The notes: generated by a model from the letters alone, not told the origin. Numbered from the stretch's first letter, positions 1 to 7,904 are shown. The stretch: DNA of 10,613 nt from Candidatus Aegiribacteria sp. (GCA_021107345.1 JAIOSX010000129.1:1-10613), one strand, 5' to 3'. Made by a program: numbers and translations.

Positions 1-909
1 ATCGGCGGACTTACCGCTATCATGTCCTGGGTGACTGATGCGGGAGTGGTTGTTCAAATTGCAGGCATTACTTTCATGGTCGGGTCAACGGTTTTTTATA
101 CTTCACTATTGTTGGGCGTTTTCGTCGTTTATGTATTTGATGGTCCCAGAGCAGCCAGGACTGTAATTTTCATCGTGGTTGGAATATCTATTCTAATGCC
201 GCTGATAGCTGTAGTTCTGCATTATCAGAATAGTGTCATTGGCAATGCTCCACTTGCTTTCGTACCATCGCCAAGTCTCCGTATCAATACAGCTTCTGTG
301 GTTGCAACTTTGCTTGATCTTATTTTCATAGCCATTGTATGGGAGTATCTTGGAAAACCTGTTCTGAAGATACGTCTTTGGCTTCGTGCTTTTCTAACCC
401 TGCTCGGAGTTATGTGGCTGGACGTGATTCTTTTCGCAACAGGTGCTTTTGCAGGTACCCCCGATTATCTGAGCATCATGGAGGGGACCCTAATAAGTCG
501 ACTCGTTATCTCAGTGTTTGCCTTGCCATTCTTATATGGATACCTGGATTGGCAAAGCAAGAAGAAGGGAATTCAGATTGAAAACCGACCTGTTCTGGCT
601 ATTCTGAAGCAGATTGCTGAAATCGAGGTTGAACTTGCAGATGCGCAGCACGAAATCGAAAGAAGGAAAAAGGCGGAAAAAGAATTGGAGAAGGCTGTAC
701 ATGACCTCCAGAAAGCCCTTGCAGAAGTAAAGACCCTTCAGGGAATATTACCTATTTGCTCTTATTGTAATAAAATAAGAGACGATCATGGGTATTGGCA
801 AAAAGTAGAAAAATACATTCATGATCGATCTGAAGCGGAGTTCAGTCATTCTGTCTGCCCTGAATGTGCTAAGAAGTTTTATCCTAAATATATAGATAAT
901 AACAAATGA
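1..909 (+). CDS. Multi-pass membrane sensor-like protein with Cys-rich C-terminal tail (probably 5'-partial)
   Basis: The frame is open back to base 1, and the first ATG at 22 has no convincing Shine-Dalgarno, so the gene probably starts upstream. Numbering from ATG 22 (295 residues), about five to six hydrophobic segments fill residues 10-175. A charged amphipathic stretch at 195-240 looks like a coiled coil. The tail has a CxxC pair (C246, C249), the KIRDDHGYW signature, and H276, C279 and C282 in a HxxCxxC arrangement. This tail resembles one I associate with many bacterial histidine kinases and response regulators, where it follows the signalling domain. Here no kinase, GGDEF or receiver domain lies between the coiled coil and the tail. 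The membrane part resembles N-terminal sensor modules of diguanylate cyclases. Metal or redox binding by the Cys/His set is inference. The product is probably a membrane signal-input protein whose partner is unknown. It converges with the sialidase-fold gene. Confidence 0.8.
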   Translation: MGGLTAIMSWVTDAGVVVQIAGITFMVGSTVFYTSLLLGVFVVYVFDGPRAARTVIFIVVGISILMPLIAVVLHYQNSVIGNAPLAFVPSPSLRINTASVVATLLDLIFIAIVWEYLGKPVLKIRLWLRAFLTLLGVMWLDVILFATGAFAGTPDYLSIMEGTLISRLVISVFALPFLYGYLDWQSKKKGIQIENRPVLAILKQIAEIEVELADAQHEIERRKKAEKELEKAVHDLQKALAEVKTLQGILPICSYCNKIRDDHGYWQKVEKYIHDRSEAEFSHSVCPECAKKFYPKYIDNNK

Positions 910-1035
910 TAACTCTGCATATTATGATATTCAACCGGTCGGTATCAATTCCATAAAACCGTAATCCTGCATCCGGAATGCGCAGTGTTCTTTATCAGAA
1001 CCGGATCAGGGACCCGGTAACTTCATCAAAGTCTA

Positions 1036-1072
1036 TGCGGGGAGAAGAAGATACCGCACTTCTCTCCCCGCA
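1036..1072. terminator. Stem-loop between convergent genes, likely bidirectional terminator
   Basis: The left arm (1036-1050) and right arm (1059-1072) pair over about 14 bp with one bulged A, closing an 8-nt loop. The outer part is very GC-rich (GCGGGGAGA). No U-tract follows on either strand, so it is not a textbook intrinsic terminator. Its position between two convergent stop codons (909 and 1087) makes 3'-end formation or RNA stabilisation the likely role. A weaker 5-bp hairpin (ACCGG/CCGGT, 1000-1018) lies beside it. Nothing else is evident in 910-1086. Confidence 0.6.
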
Positions 1073-1086
1073 CAATTCTGAATCAG

Positions 1087-2820
1087 CTATCTGGCGACTA
1101 TTATGGAACGGGTTTCCAGCAAATCGCCATTCTGAAGCGTTACAATGTAATGGCCGTTGGGAACGGGATTACCGTTTCCATCTACCGAGCCCCAGAAACA
1201 ATTTCCGTTACTGTCCGGCATAACAGATTCCCGGAACACAACACGTCCGCTGAGATCAAAGATCTTGACCAATCCGCTGGATTCTCCTGTGAATATCCAG
1301 GCGCCTGTAAGAACCGGGTTGGGATAGACGCAGAAATCCTGAATCAGGCTTCCCTCAGGGCTGTCACCTATCGCAACCGGAGGTGCGTACGATGTGTTTC
1401 CAGTAAACCATATCCCGTGAGCTGGAGACATTGTGGCTGGAGGGCCATGACCACTGGCTGATCCATCCATGTCAATCTTCGTCCAGGTAACATCGTATCC
1501 CGGTGAAGAGGTGCCGGCTTTTTTCGTGGCAGCGGATGGGAACAGATCATCGTGACCCGCATCCATCGAGAGATTCGCCAGGTTCCAGGGAGGAGGAGTA
1601 CCTATAACCTTTGTGGCACCGCCTATTTCGTAGTCTGTACCATCGAACATCTGATATCCGATCCACAAATTATCATACGGATCAACGGCTATCGAAGGAA
1701 ACTCATCATCGGTAGCCCCACTGCTTACGGTTTCAACTGAATTCCAAATTCCACCGGGTCTCCAGCTATAAAGGACACTAGTCCATACGCCTACTCCGTA
1801 CATTCCGGTGTCAGGCCCGGGGAAGCTGTTCAATACTAAAGGATGAAGACCTGGAGTGTAGGAACCCGACGCATCAGGATCATGCGCCCAGTTCAGTGTC
1901 GTCCATGCCACATGCGGGATATCATTTCTGTCAACAGTGAGTGACGGATATCCATCCTGTCCGGCTGCTCCCGAGATAATAGTTACGTCCTCGAAAGGTA
2001 TCCATGATGCCCCCGCATCTGGACTGTGTGTATAGAGGATGTGTGGACGTGATGAAGGATCAACATCATCGTTCCAAACTACATGAAGGAAGTTTGAATA
2101 GTAATAGTAGGGACATGGACCCCCATTGAAATCGATGACAGTAGCGATATCCGGCATCTGGCTGTTTACCTCGAGTGTCATGCTTATATTGAGGGCACCA
2201 CTCCAGTTAACTCCATTGTTCACACTCCGCGAATAATAGATCTCAGAGAAAGGATCGACATCCTCTTCCTGCCAGACAACATGAAGTCCGTTCCCCAATG
2301 AAACATCAATGTCCGGAACAAGCGAATTTTGAGCACTCATGTGAAGCGGTATCGGAGCATTCCAGGCATCCGGAGGAGGAACAAGTGCATTTTGACTTGA
2401 ACAAAAGAAGATATCGTATACACCACCCGGATCGCAGTGCTGCCAGACAACGTGAAGCCAATCGATATCATTGGAAACACCTGCAGAACCGTGGAAAATT
2501 GCTATTGACGGATATCGGTCATCGCCCGGGAGGCTGACGATCTTAACAGCAGGCGCCCAGTCAGCTGAAATGATGGGAGGTGCAGGAACCAGTGTATGCG
2601 AGTACCAGATATCGCAGAAACCACCTGGCGCGGAATCCGGATTATCCTGGCTATGGTACACGATATGGAAGAAGCCATCGGCATCTCTGACCATGGCCCT
2701 GCCGTTATTAAAGCCTGTGGCTTCCCATTCACTGCTGAAGTCAGTATCAACCTGATGAATACTTTGCGCGAATACTGCGACAGGTATGATCATAAGAAGT
2801 AAAAACATTACATAACGCAT
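1087..2820 (-). CDS. Secreted sialidase-fold (BNR-like) beta-propeller protein with C-terminal T9SS/FlgD-like sorting domain
   Basis: This is a 577-residue protein. Residues 1-18 form a signal peptide (hydrophobic MFLLLMIIPVAV core, cleavage after VFA). Residues 35-475 contain repeated propeller strands of the form LHVVWQ/LHVVWN/PHVAW at 122-127, 179-184, 245-250 and 302-306, alternating with DIFF, EIYYS and HILYTHS strands and W-rich turns. This pattern fits sialidase/BNR-type exported propellers. I cannot identify a catalytic Arg triad, so no enzyme activity is assigned. The C-terminus (about 495-577) has YPNP at 499-502, then FDLSGRVV, GNPVPNGHY and a final basic residue, which is the layout of type-A T9SS or FlgD-Ig-like sorting domains. 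The ATG at 2820 is supported by AAAAGGGGGG ending 9 nt upstream. It appears to be monocistronic, with its own promoter. It is probably cell-surface attached or released and may bind a polymer or glycan. The fold is fairly certain and the substrate is unknown. Confidence 0.9.
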   Translation of the reverse strand: MRYVMFLLLMIIPVAVFAQSIHQVDTDFSSEWEATGFNNGRAMVRDADGFFHIVYHSQDNPDSAPGGFCDIWYSHTLVPAPPIISADWAPAVKIVSLPGDDRYPSIAIFHGSAGVSNDIDWLHVVWQHCDPGGVYDIFFCSSQNALVPPPDAWNAPIPLHMSAQNSLVPDIDVSLGNGLHVVWQEEDVDPFSEIYYSRSVNNGVNWSGALNISMTLEVNSQMPDIATVIDFNGGPCPYYYYSNFLHVVWNDDVDPSSRPHILYTHSPDAGASWIPFEDVTIISGAAGQDGYPSLTVDRNDIPHVAWTTLNWAHDPDASGSYTPGLHPLVLNSFPGPDTGMYGVGVWTSVLYSWRPGGIWNSVETVSSGATDDEFPSIAVDPYDNLWIGYQMFDGTDYEIGGATKVIGTPPPWNLANLSMDAGHDDLFPSAATKKAGTSSPGYDVTWTKIDMDGSASGHGPPATMSPAHGIWFTGNTSYAPPVAIGDSPEGSLIQDFCVYPNPVLTGAWIFTGESSGLVKIFDLSGRVVFRESVMPDSNGNCFWGSVDGNGNPVPNGHYIVTLQNGDLLETRSIIVAR

Positions 2821-2871
2821 AAAGTAGAACCCCCCTTTTCTGTTAGTAATTAACCATATCCATTATTATTT

Positions 2872-2900
2872 AAAATACTCACTTCTCAGAGCACTTGCAA
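2872..2900 (-). promoter_or_regulatory. Putative sigma70-like promoter of the sialidase-fold gene
   Basis: On the minus strand, TTGCAA (2895-2900, 4/6 to the -35 consensus) and TATTTT (2872-2877, 4/6 to the -10) are separated by exactly 17 nt. The predicted start near 2865 would give a leader of about 45 nt before the ATG at 2820. The surrounding 2840-2880 stretch is very AT-rich. The consensus used is the general bacterial one, and the promoter grammar of this organism is unknown. Confidence 0.4.
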
Positions 2901-2922
2901 CACTATTCATAAATCGCCTGAA

Positions 2923-2944
2923 CCTCTGTTCATAGCAGCAGAGG
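2923..2944 (-). terminator. Weak hairpin downstream of the mscS-family gene
   Basis: CCTCTG (2923-2928) pairs with CAGAGG (2939-2944), 6 bp around a 10-nt loop, about 45 nt past the stop codon of the channel gene. The following minus-strand bases include a short T-run (GGCGATTT) but no strong U-tract. It could end the five-gene transcript before the promoter of the next gene, but support is modest. Confidence 0.3.
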
Positions 2945-2990
2945 CGTCTTTCAGCCCTTCATACGTTGCGCAGTACGCTTCAGTTACAGA

Positions 2991-3797
2991 TCACTCCCTG
3001 TCCATATGAACATCAAGCTGAGGATAGGGTATGGAGATATTCTCAGCGTCAAATGTCTTCTTTATTCTCTCGTTCGTATCGAAGAACACGTTCCAGTAAT
3101 CCTCCGTTTTCACCCATGCCCGTACTGTGAAGTTTACGCTGCTGTCAGCCATTTCAAGCAGCCCGACGAATGGCGGAGGATCTTTGAGAATTCTTTCATC
3201 TCCTGCCAGTATCTTCAGCAGTATATCCTTTACACTGTCAATATCATCATCGTAACCTACCCCGGCGACGATATCCACTCTCCTGGTATCCTTTGCTGAA
3301 TAATTGGTTATGGTGTCGCTCATTATCTTGGAGTTTGGTACGATTACGAGCTTGTTATCGACGGTCAGGATAGATGTTGTGAATATCCCCACCTCCTCTA
3401 CGAAACCGTCAGAACCCCCCGCACTGACGTAGTCCCCACCCTTGAAAGGCTTGAAGATTATCATCAGGACACCAGCTGCAAAATTGGAGAGGGAACCCTG
3501 CAGAGCCAGGCCTATGGCCAGTCCTGCTGCTCCCAGAATCGCGACGAAGGATGCGGTCTGAATACCCAGCTTGGAAAGAGCTGCAATAACGACGAATGCA
3601 ATAATACCAGCGTAAACAATGCTGCCGATGAATCCAGTCAGAGTTGCATCAATTTCTTGTTTCTGCATAATTCTGCGGATCAGTTTCCTGATGATTCCGG
3701 CAACGAACTTCCCTGCAATAAATATGACCACTGCGGCCAGGATATTCAGCCCGTACATTGCCACTATATCCTTTATCTGCTCCCATATACCCGTCAT
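2991..3797 (-). CDS. Small-conductance mechanosensitive channel, MscS family
   Basis: The 268-residue protein is of a size typical for minimal MscS channels, which open under membrane tension and release solutes on hypo-osmotic shock. Three membrane helices are visible: TM1 about 15-37, TM2 about 55-77, and the pore helix TM3 about 80-113. TM3 has the Gly/Ala-rich GAAGLAIGLALQGSLSNFAAG-type segment, with LALQGSLSNFAAG at 97-109. A beta domain follows (FKGGDYV, EEVGIFTTSI, VIVPNSKI up to about 165). The C-terminal cytoplasmic alpha/beta domain ends with IPYPQLDVH (256-264), which is characteristic of the family. The ATG at 3797 is preceded by AGAGAGG 6 nt upstream. The gene is the last of five, 30 nt after the zinc-ribbon/NHL gene, so it is probably cotranscribed. 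Family assignment is firm. Why it sits with a hydrogenase-maturation GTPase is unclear. Confidence 0.96.
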   Translation of the reverse strand: MTGIWEQIKDIVAMYGLNILAAVVIFIAGKFVAGIIRKLIRRIMQKQEIDATLTGFIGSIVYAGIIAFVVIAALSKLGIQTASFVAILGAAGLAIGLALQGSLSNFAAGVLMIIFKPFKGGDYVSAGGSDGFVEEVGIFTTSILTVDNKLVIVPNSKIMSDTITNYSAKDTRRVDIVAGVGYDDDIDSVKDILLKILAGDERILKDPPPFVGLLEMADSSVNFTVRAWVKTEDYWNVFFDTNERIKKTFDAENISIPYPQLDVHMDRE

Positions 3798-3827
3798 TTT
3801 ATACCTCTCTCTTTATAAGGCATCGAA

Positions 3828-4982
3828 TCAGAGATCTTCCATGGCTTCTGAAAGGTCCAGCTGAATAACTGTATCATCGTTCGTAATTCCGTAAAGCCGG
3901 TAACCATTAATAATAACCATATCGAAAAGTGTCGTGCCCGGATCGAATGTATCAAGGTAAGTCCCATTGTTATCGAAAACGATCAGGTCTCCAAAGTCGC
4001 TCACCCACAGTCTTCCCCGGGGGTCAATGCAGAAGCTTGAAGGAGACGTGAACTGACCGGGGCGGTCACCATCACTGCCGAACCTGTTCAGGAACCTTCC
4101 ATCTGGACTGAATTTGAAAATGCTTTCATTGAAAGAACCGTACGCGAAGATATTGCCGAATCCATCCACGGTGATATCCGTATTCAGTTCCGAGTCTCCG
4201 CTCTGGCTGCTGATGGCCTCCTCAAGCAGAAAATCGATGTTTCCATCGGGCAAGAATCTGATGATGTCATCACGGTTACAGTGCCATGCTGCCACGATAC
4301 TTCCGTCATCACATACTTCTACATCGTTGAAACCCCATCCGTCAGGGTGTTGCAGCGAATCAAGAAGCTCTCCGGTTATAGCCTCGTGAATGTAAAGCTC
4401 GCTGTCATAGACCATGTAAAGCAAGCCGTCTATTGAAAGAGCCATAGAGTAAAGGTAGATATCATCGGACTCACTGAAATTCCACTGCCCGGTATAACAA
4501 CCGCTGGCATCGAAAATCTGAATTCTGCCAGTCTGACTCTCTCCGACATATATTTTTCTCTCTGGATCGACACATATCTGCTCAGGGTCCTGAAAATAAC
4601 CTGATCCCATACCCTCCCCCCCGAACTCTAGAACTACCGGAATGTTCGGCTCTCCGGTGATATCCGAAACTGTATCCTGAAGTATCTTCCTGACATCAGA
4701 GGATTTCATCATGTAGAAGATGAAAGCACCTAACCCGATAAGAAGAAAGACTGCAACGGAAACAATTGTTCTGGTGCAGGAACTGCGAATATTTCCTGTA
4801 TCCATCATCATGTGGGGCATAACAACTCTAGTTTTTGGTGTATGACCTGATGACTCCTGGGAAGAGATTGATTTCGGTACCATTACAGTGCTGTCGCAGT
4901 AAGGACAAGAAATCATCTCCTGATCTTTTTTTACCTTCAGAGACGCACCACAGGAAGGACAGTCAAAATTGCTGATTCTCAT
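3828..4982 (-). CDS. Zinc-ribbon, single-TM, NHL-type beta-propeller protein
   Basis: This 384-residue protein begins with a zinc ribbon made of two CxxC knuckles (C8/C11 and C26/C29; FDCPSCGASLKV and ISCPYCDSTV). A Ser/Thr-rich linker follows, then one membrane helix at about 72-92. The remainder (about 115-380) is a propeller with NHL-like repeats, for example GSGYFQDPEQICVDPERKIY (127-145 region) and DRPGQFTSPSSFCIDPRGRL (306-325 region), each followed by a V.(E/D)...I.(I/V)FD strand. The likely topology is a cytoplasmic ribbon and an extracytoplasmic propeller, which suggests a sensing or scaffold role, but this is inference. The ATG at 4982 has GAGGTGG just upstream. It lies 29 nt after the unknown secreted gene and 30 nt before the MscS gene, as part of the five-gene run. 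No enzymatic motif is seen. Confidence 0.88.
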   Translation of the reverse strand: MRISNFDCPSCGASLKVKKDQEMISCPYCDSTVMVPKSISSQESSGHTPKTRVVMPHMMMDTGNIRSSCTRTIVSVAVFLLIGLGAFIFYMMKSSDVRKILQDTVSDITGEPNIPVVLEFGGEGMGSGYFQDPEQICVDPERKIYVGESQTGRIQIFDASGCYTGQWNFSESDDIYLYSMALSIDGLLYMVYDSELYIHEAITGELLDSLQHPDGWGFNDVEVCDDGSIVAAWHCNRDDIIRFLPDGNIDFLLEEAISSQSGDSELNTDITVDGFGNIFAYGSFNESIFKFSPDGRFLNRFGSDGDRPGQFTSPSSFCIDPRGRLWVSDFGDLIVFDNNGTYLDTFDPGTTLFDMVIINGYRLYGITNDDTVIQLDLSEAMEDL

Positions 4983-5011
4983 ACACCACCTCGATAATAA
5001 TTAATGATCGG

Positions 5012-6280
5012 TTATTGATCCGGATAAACTATGTTCATCAGTTCCATCGAAACATCCCTTACACCGATTGAATCCAGAGGCTCTCCCTCAAGATAGGAAG
5101 CCCTGACTACTGCGTTGCTTATCAGGGTATTGCCCGGAGGAACAAGTATGGAATTACGCAGTCTCTCAAACACTTCAGATCTATGAGTATCCTGAATTGC
5201 AGATCCATCTCCGTTTATCAGCCATATGGAGACCTTTCCCATGATATCGTATTCAACATCAAAGTGAATTTCATTCTCAAATCCTGAAAGAACATCCCTT
5301 CCGATTATCCGCTCAAGAATTGCTTTCATTACGGGACCCCGCTGCGGATCGGAAAGACATCCGGGCAGCTTTATTTCAACTGCGAAGGGGATATTCGAGG
5401 CGTTAAAATCTCTGAGAGGATGCTCTGCAATCGGATGCATGGTCATTTCAACCTGATATCGAGCGGATGGAGGTGGAAGCGGTGAGGGGGAGGTTCTCCA
5501 CGGTTTTTCTGTTCCGTTTCCCCTGATCCAGAGAAGGTGATCCGAATCTTCTCTCAGGGGGTAGAGATCCACTATAAGGCTCTCAACAGACGAGATGGCC
5601 CTGCCCCATGTTTCCATGTAGTGAGTATCCAGCAGGTGGGGTTCAATATTAATTCCCGAAAGGTTAGAAGGTACACTTCCATGAACACAGGTGAATGCCA
5701 GTTTAACCGAAGCACTGCCGGCAGGTACAATCTCCGTTCCAACGCCCCTCCAGGCTGCTGATAACAAATCGATGGAGTCGGGGAAATCGGTCCAGAAGAA
5801 AGCATTTCCCTCTTCCGGAGAATTTACCATGAGTGTGTCAGCTTCCAGCGAAAGCCATTGACTGGTTCTCAAGGGGAGATTGTCGGGCAAAGTATCGTTG
5901 CCCCGGGAACTGAACAGAAGAACTGTTGAAGAACAATCAGATACGGGAGCCAGCTGCAGACCTGCGCGAAGGGCTGAATTATCGGGTACACACTCAGCTG
6001 AAGCGAGAGTCAGGGCGGTCTCAAGGATTTCTCCTCCTGCACCGGATGGACATATTATGATGTATCCGGACCATCCAGCCCTCTGGATCATCATCCCACT
6101 GCAGGCAAGTGACCAGAATTCTTCACGCTGCCAGGGCGTAATGCCCTCCCATGGTTCTTCCGGCAGCAGGCCGTTCTCCATCATCACTACGATGATGTCA
6201 GACGATACTGATGTTGCGGGAAGGTTGTATACAGGTACACCAATGTTGAAGAGAAGCGAAATCAGAATAAATAAGGTCAA
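5012..6280 (-). CDS. Hypothetical secreted protein, 422 residues, no recognised family
   Basis: I do not recognise this gene. It starts with TTG, directly after the stop codon of the lipoprotein gene, with GGGAG 8 nt upstream (6289-6293, inside the lipoprotein's last codons), so translation is probably coupled. Residues 2-16 are strongly hydrophobic (FILISLLFNIGVPV) and read as a signal peptide or membrane anchor. The rest is mixed alpha/beta and rich in Ser, Pro, Leu and Trp. Features include several Cys residues (60, 78, 97, 116, 198, 308), a Pro-rich linker near 264-272 and a C-terminal part (275-422) with beta strands such as FAVEIKLPG and VSIWLIN. The overall size and two-part look could fit a degenerate peptidase or a chaperone-like fold, but no motif supports either. 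The neighbours suggest it acts in the periplasm or outer envelope. The coding frame is convincing and the function is unknown. Confidence 0.8.
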   Translation of the reverse strand: MTLFILISLLFNIGVPVYNLPATSVSSDIIVVMMENGLLPEEPWEGITPWQREEFWSLACSGMMIQRAGWSGYIIICPSGAGGEILETALTLASAECVPDNSALRAGLQLAPVSDCSSTVLLFSSRGNDTLPDNLPLRTSQWLSLEADTLMVNSPEEGNAFFWTDFPDSIDLLSAAWRGVGTEIVPAGSASVKLAFTCVHGSVPSNLSGINIEPHLLDTHYMETWGRAISSVESLIVDLYPLREDSDHLLWIRGNGTEKPWRTSPSPLPPPSARYQVEMTMHPIAEHPLRDFNASNIPFAVEIKLPGCLSDPQRGPVMKAILERIIGRDVLSGFENEIHFDVEYDIMGKVSIWLINGDGSAIQDTHRSEVFERLRNSILVPPGNTLISNAVVRASYLEGEPLDSIGVRDVSMELMNIVYPDQ

Positions 6281-6535
6281 TTACATGTCTCCCATCAACT
6301 GTTCAAGTTCCTCTGTCCTGGCATTGGCCTCGTTGGTGACTGACCGAGCTTCATCAATAAGATTGTATGAACCGGTTACCGTATCCTGCGGGCTTGCATG
6401 ATGCTCTGCCTGAATCTCCGCTGAATCCTGCGGCACTGACGAAGCTCCATCAGGAGAAACTTCATTTTCCGATTCTTCACCGCATGCTGCATAAAGACAA
6501 AGTGAAATAATGGTTATTAAGAAAATTATTCTCAT
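6281..6535 (-). CDS. Small putative lipoprotein
   Basis: The 84-residue product has an N-terminal hydrophobic stretch (residues 3-15) followed by LYAAC with Cys18. This is close to a lipobox, although position -3 is Tyr rather than Leu, so lipidation is likely but not certain. After Cys18 comes an acidic, Ser/Glu/Pro-rich linker (about 19-55), then a short helical, coiled-coil-like end (58-84) rich in Glu, Asn and Arg. The ATG at 6535 has AAAGGA 8 nt upstream and begins 15 nt after the hydF stop. Its own stop abuts the TTG of the next gene. It may be a small envelope tether or helper for the following secreted protein. No family is recognised. Confidence 0.75.
   Translation of the reverse strand: MRIIFLITIISLCLYAACGEESENEVSPDGASSVPQDSAEIQAEHHASPQDTVTGSYNLIDEARSVTNEANARTEELEQLMGDM
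6289..6293 (-). promoter_or_regulatory. Shine-Dalgarno that supports the TTG start of the 422-residue gene
   Basis: GGGAG on the minus strand, 8 nt before the TTG at 6280 and lying within the last codons of the upstream lipoprotein gene. The zero-length gap between stop and start, together with this site, indicates translational coupling and supports TTG over any later start. Confidence 0.55.
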
Positions 6536-6550
6536 TGAATCAATCCTTTC

Positions 6551-7870
6551 CTATCTCCAGGGTTTGAGAACTCTCTGGAGGATCTCCGGCCCTTCAAACC
6601 ATGCCAGCACTATACCATAATTTGTAACCGGAACACCGGCTCCGGCAAGCCGGGATACTCTGGCGGATAACTTCTGAGCACTTATCATGCATCCTCCGCA
6701 ATGTATTGCTAATTCATATTCCGCCAGTTTCTCAGGCGCGGGAAATTCCCTGCCGAAGGAATGATCGATAATAACACCCGGGCAGGCTTTCATAAGCTTG
6801 GCTGGAATCTGTACCGTTCCAATATCCTCAGCGATTCTGTCATGGTTGCACGCTTCAACTATCAGTACTTTATCACCTTTCTTCAACTGATCCAGTGCAT
6901 CCGCACCCCGTGCGAAGAGGGGCAGGTTTCCTCCGGACGTACTGTTTATCATCATTATCGAGAAAGTTGTCAGAGCGATATCATCAGGTACCCATCTGCT
7001 CATTATATCGATTGCCTGAGAATCGGTAAGAACCAGCTGAACGCCAGAGCCGGACCCTATGGAATCAAGGAATTCAGTGAATTTACTCTGTTCCAGTTCG
7101 GAGATCGTACTTGAACCGCTCCTGGCAAGTTGTAGGTCGGTTCGATAAAGACCGATAGGTATACCCAGTCTCAGGAGGTACTCCATGGCCATTTCCTGTG
7201 GGCGGAGAAGCCTGCCTCCGGGGGATTCCTCGTCCAGTGGAATATGGAGGAGAACAGGTGACTGACTGTTTGTGAAAGGTAGCAGATCAACCTTTTTCCC
7301 GTCTTCAGGTCTGGAGGATTCGATGAATTCCACAAGTTCGGCAGAATTCGCTTCCTCAGAAAGGTCAAGGGTGATATGATTCGTTCCGGCTCTGTCAGGG
7401 AGAACCGACCTGCAATGCTCCTTTGTTTCTGTAAGGGTCGCCCCGCTTCCGGACAGTTGTTCCGGGAAATCCGCATGAATGTTGTACACAACGGCAAGCC
7501 TTTTCCGAAGGCTTCTTGTAAGTGAAGCTACCGAATCCTCAACATCAAGATTACCTGAAAGAAATGATTGCACAGGGTCTATTACAAGCAGTACCAGGTC
7601 AACTTCCTCGAGAGCTGCAAGGGTTTTCATTCTCTTCTTTTTGCCAAGACCGCTTTCCTCGTCCAGTCCAGCGGTATCCAGAATACGTACCGGGCCCAGA
7701 GCATGGATCTCCATGACAGCACTCTTAATATCGGCTGTTGTTCCGGGAGCAGCGTCAACAATCGAGGTTTCCTGCTGTGTAAGCAGGTTCATCAGCGTGC
7801 TCTTCCCGGAGTTGATACGCCCGAAAATCCCTATTATCAGACGATGTACCCTTGGCAATTCATTCTCCAA
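6551..7870 (-). CDS. hydF: [FeFe]-hydrogenase H-cluster maturation GTPase HydF
   Basis: HydF is the cytoplasmic scaffold that receives the diiron subcluster built with HydE and HydG and delivers it to apo-hydrogenase. The N-terminal GTPase domain shows G1 GRINSGKS (17-24), G2 PGTT (42-45) and G3 DTAG (65-68). The expected NKxD G4 is degenerate (NIHAD, 130-134). The C-terminal cluster domain has C341-x-H343, exactly 46 residues, then H390-C391-G-G-C394. This fits the family's CxHx(46-53)HCxxC [4Fe-4S] motif. The EDIGTVQIP and VPVTNYG segments are also HydF-like. The 439-residue length is normal for the family. The outermost start is TTG at 7870, directly after an in-frame TGA and with no clear Shine-Dalgarno. 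A second TTG at 7858 (codon 5) has GGAG 6 nt upstream and may be the true start. It is first in a five-gene run. No hydE, hydG or hydrogenase gene is in the window. Confidence 0.95.
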   Translation of the reverse strand: MENELPRVHRLIIGIFGRINSGKSTLMNLLTQQETSIVDAAPGTTADIKSAVMEIHALGPVRILDTAGLDEESGLGKKKRMKTLAALEEVDLVLLVIDPVQSFLSGNLDVEDSVASLTRSLRKRLAVVYNIHADFPEQLSGSGATLTETKEHCRSVLPDRAGTNHITLDLSEEANSAELVEFIESSRPEDGKKVDLLPFTNSQSPVLLHIPLDEESPGGRLLRPQEMAMEYLLRLGIPIGLYRTDLQLARSGSSTISELEQSKFTEFLDSIGSGSGVQLVLTDSQAIDIMSRWVPDDIALTTFSIMMINSTSGGNLPLFARGADALDQLKKGDKVLIVEACNHDRIAEDIGTVQIPAKLMKACPGVIIDHSFGREFPAPEKLAEYELAIHCGGCMISAQKLSARVSRLAGAGVPVTNYGIVLAWFEGPEILQRVLKPWR

Positions 7871-7904
7871 TCACTATTCGAAGTCCAGGCTGCATGACAT
7901 GATA

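Noticed and set aside
1087..2820. Active exo-sialidase assignment
   Set aside because: The fold signature is present, but I cannot locate the catalytic Arg triad, Tyr/Glu pair or clear Asp boxes.
5880..6401. Plus-strand frame of 173 residues
   Set aside because: It is antisense to the 422-residue and lipoprotein genes, has no Shine-Dalgarno and shows an unnatural composition.
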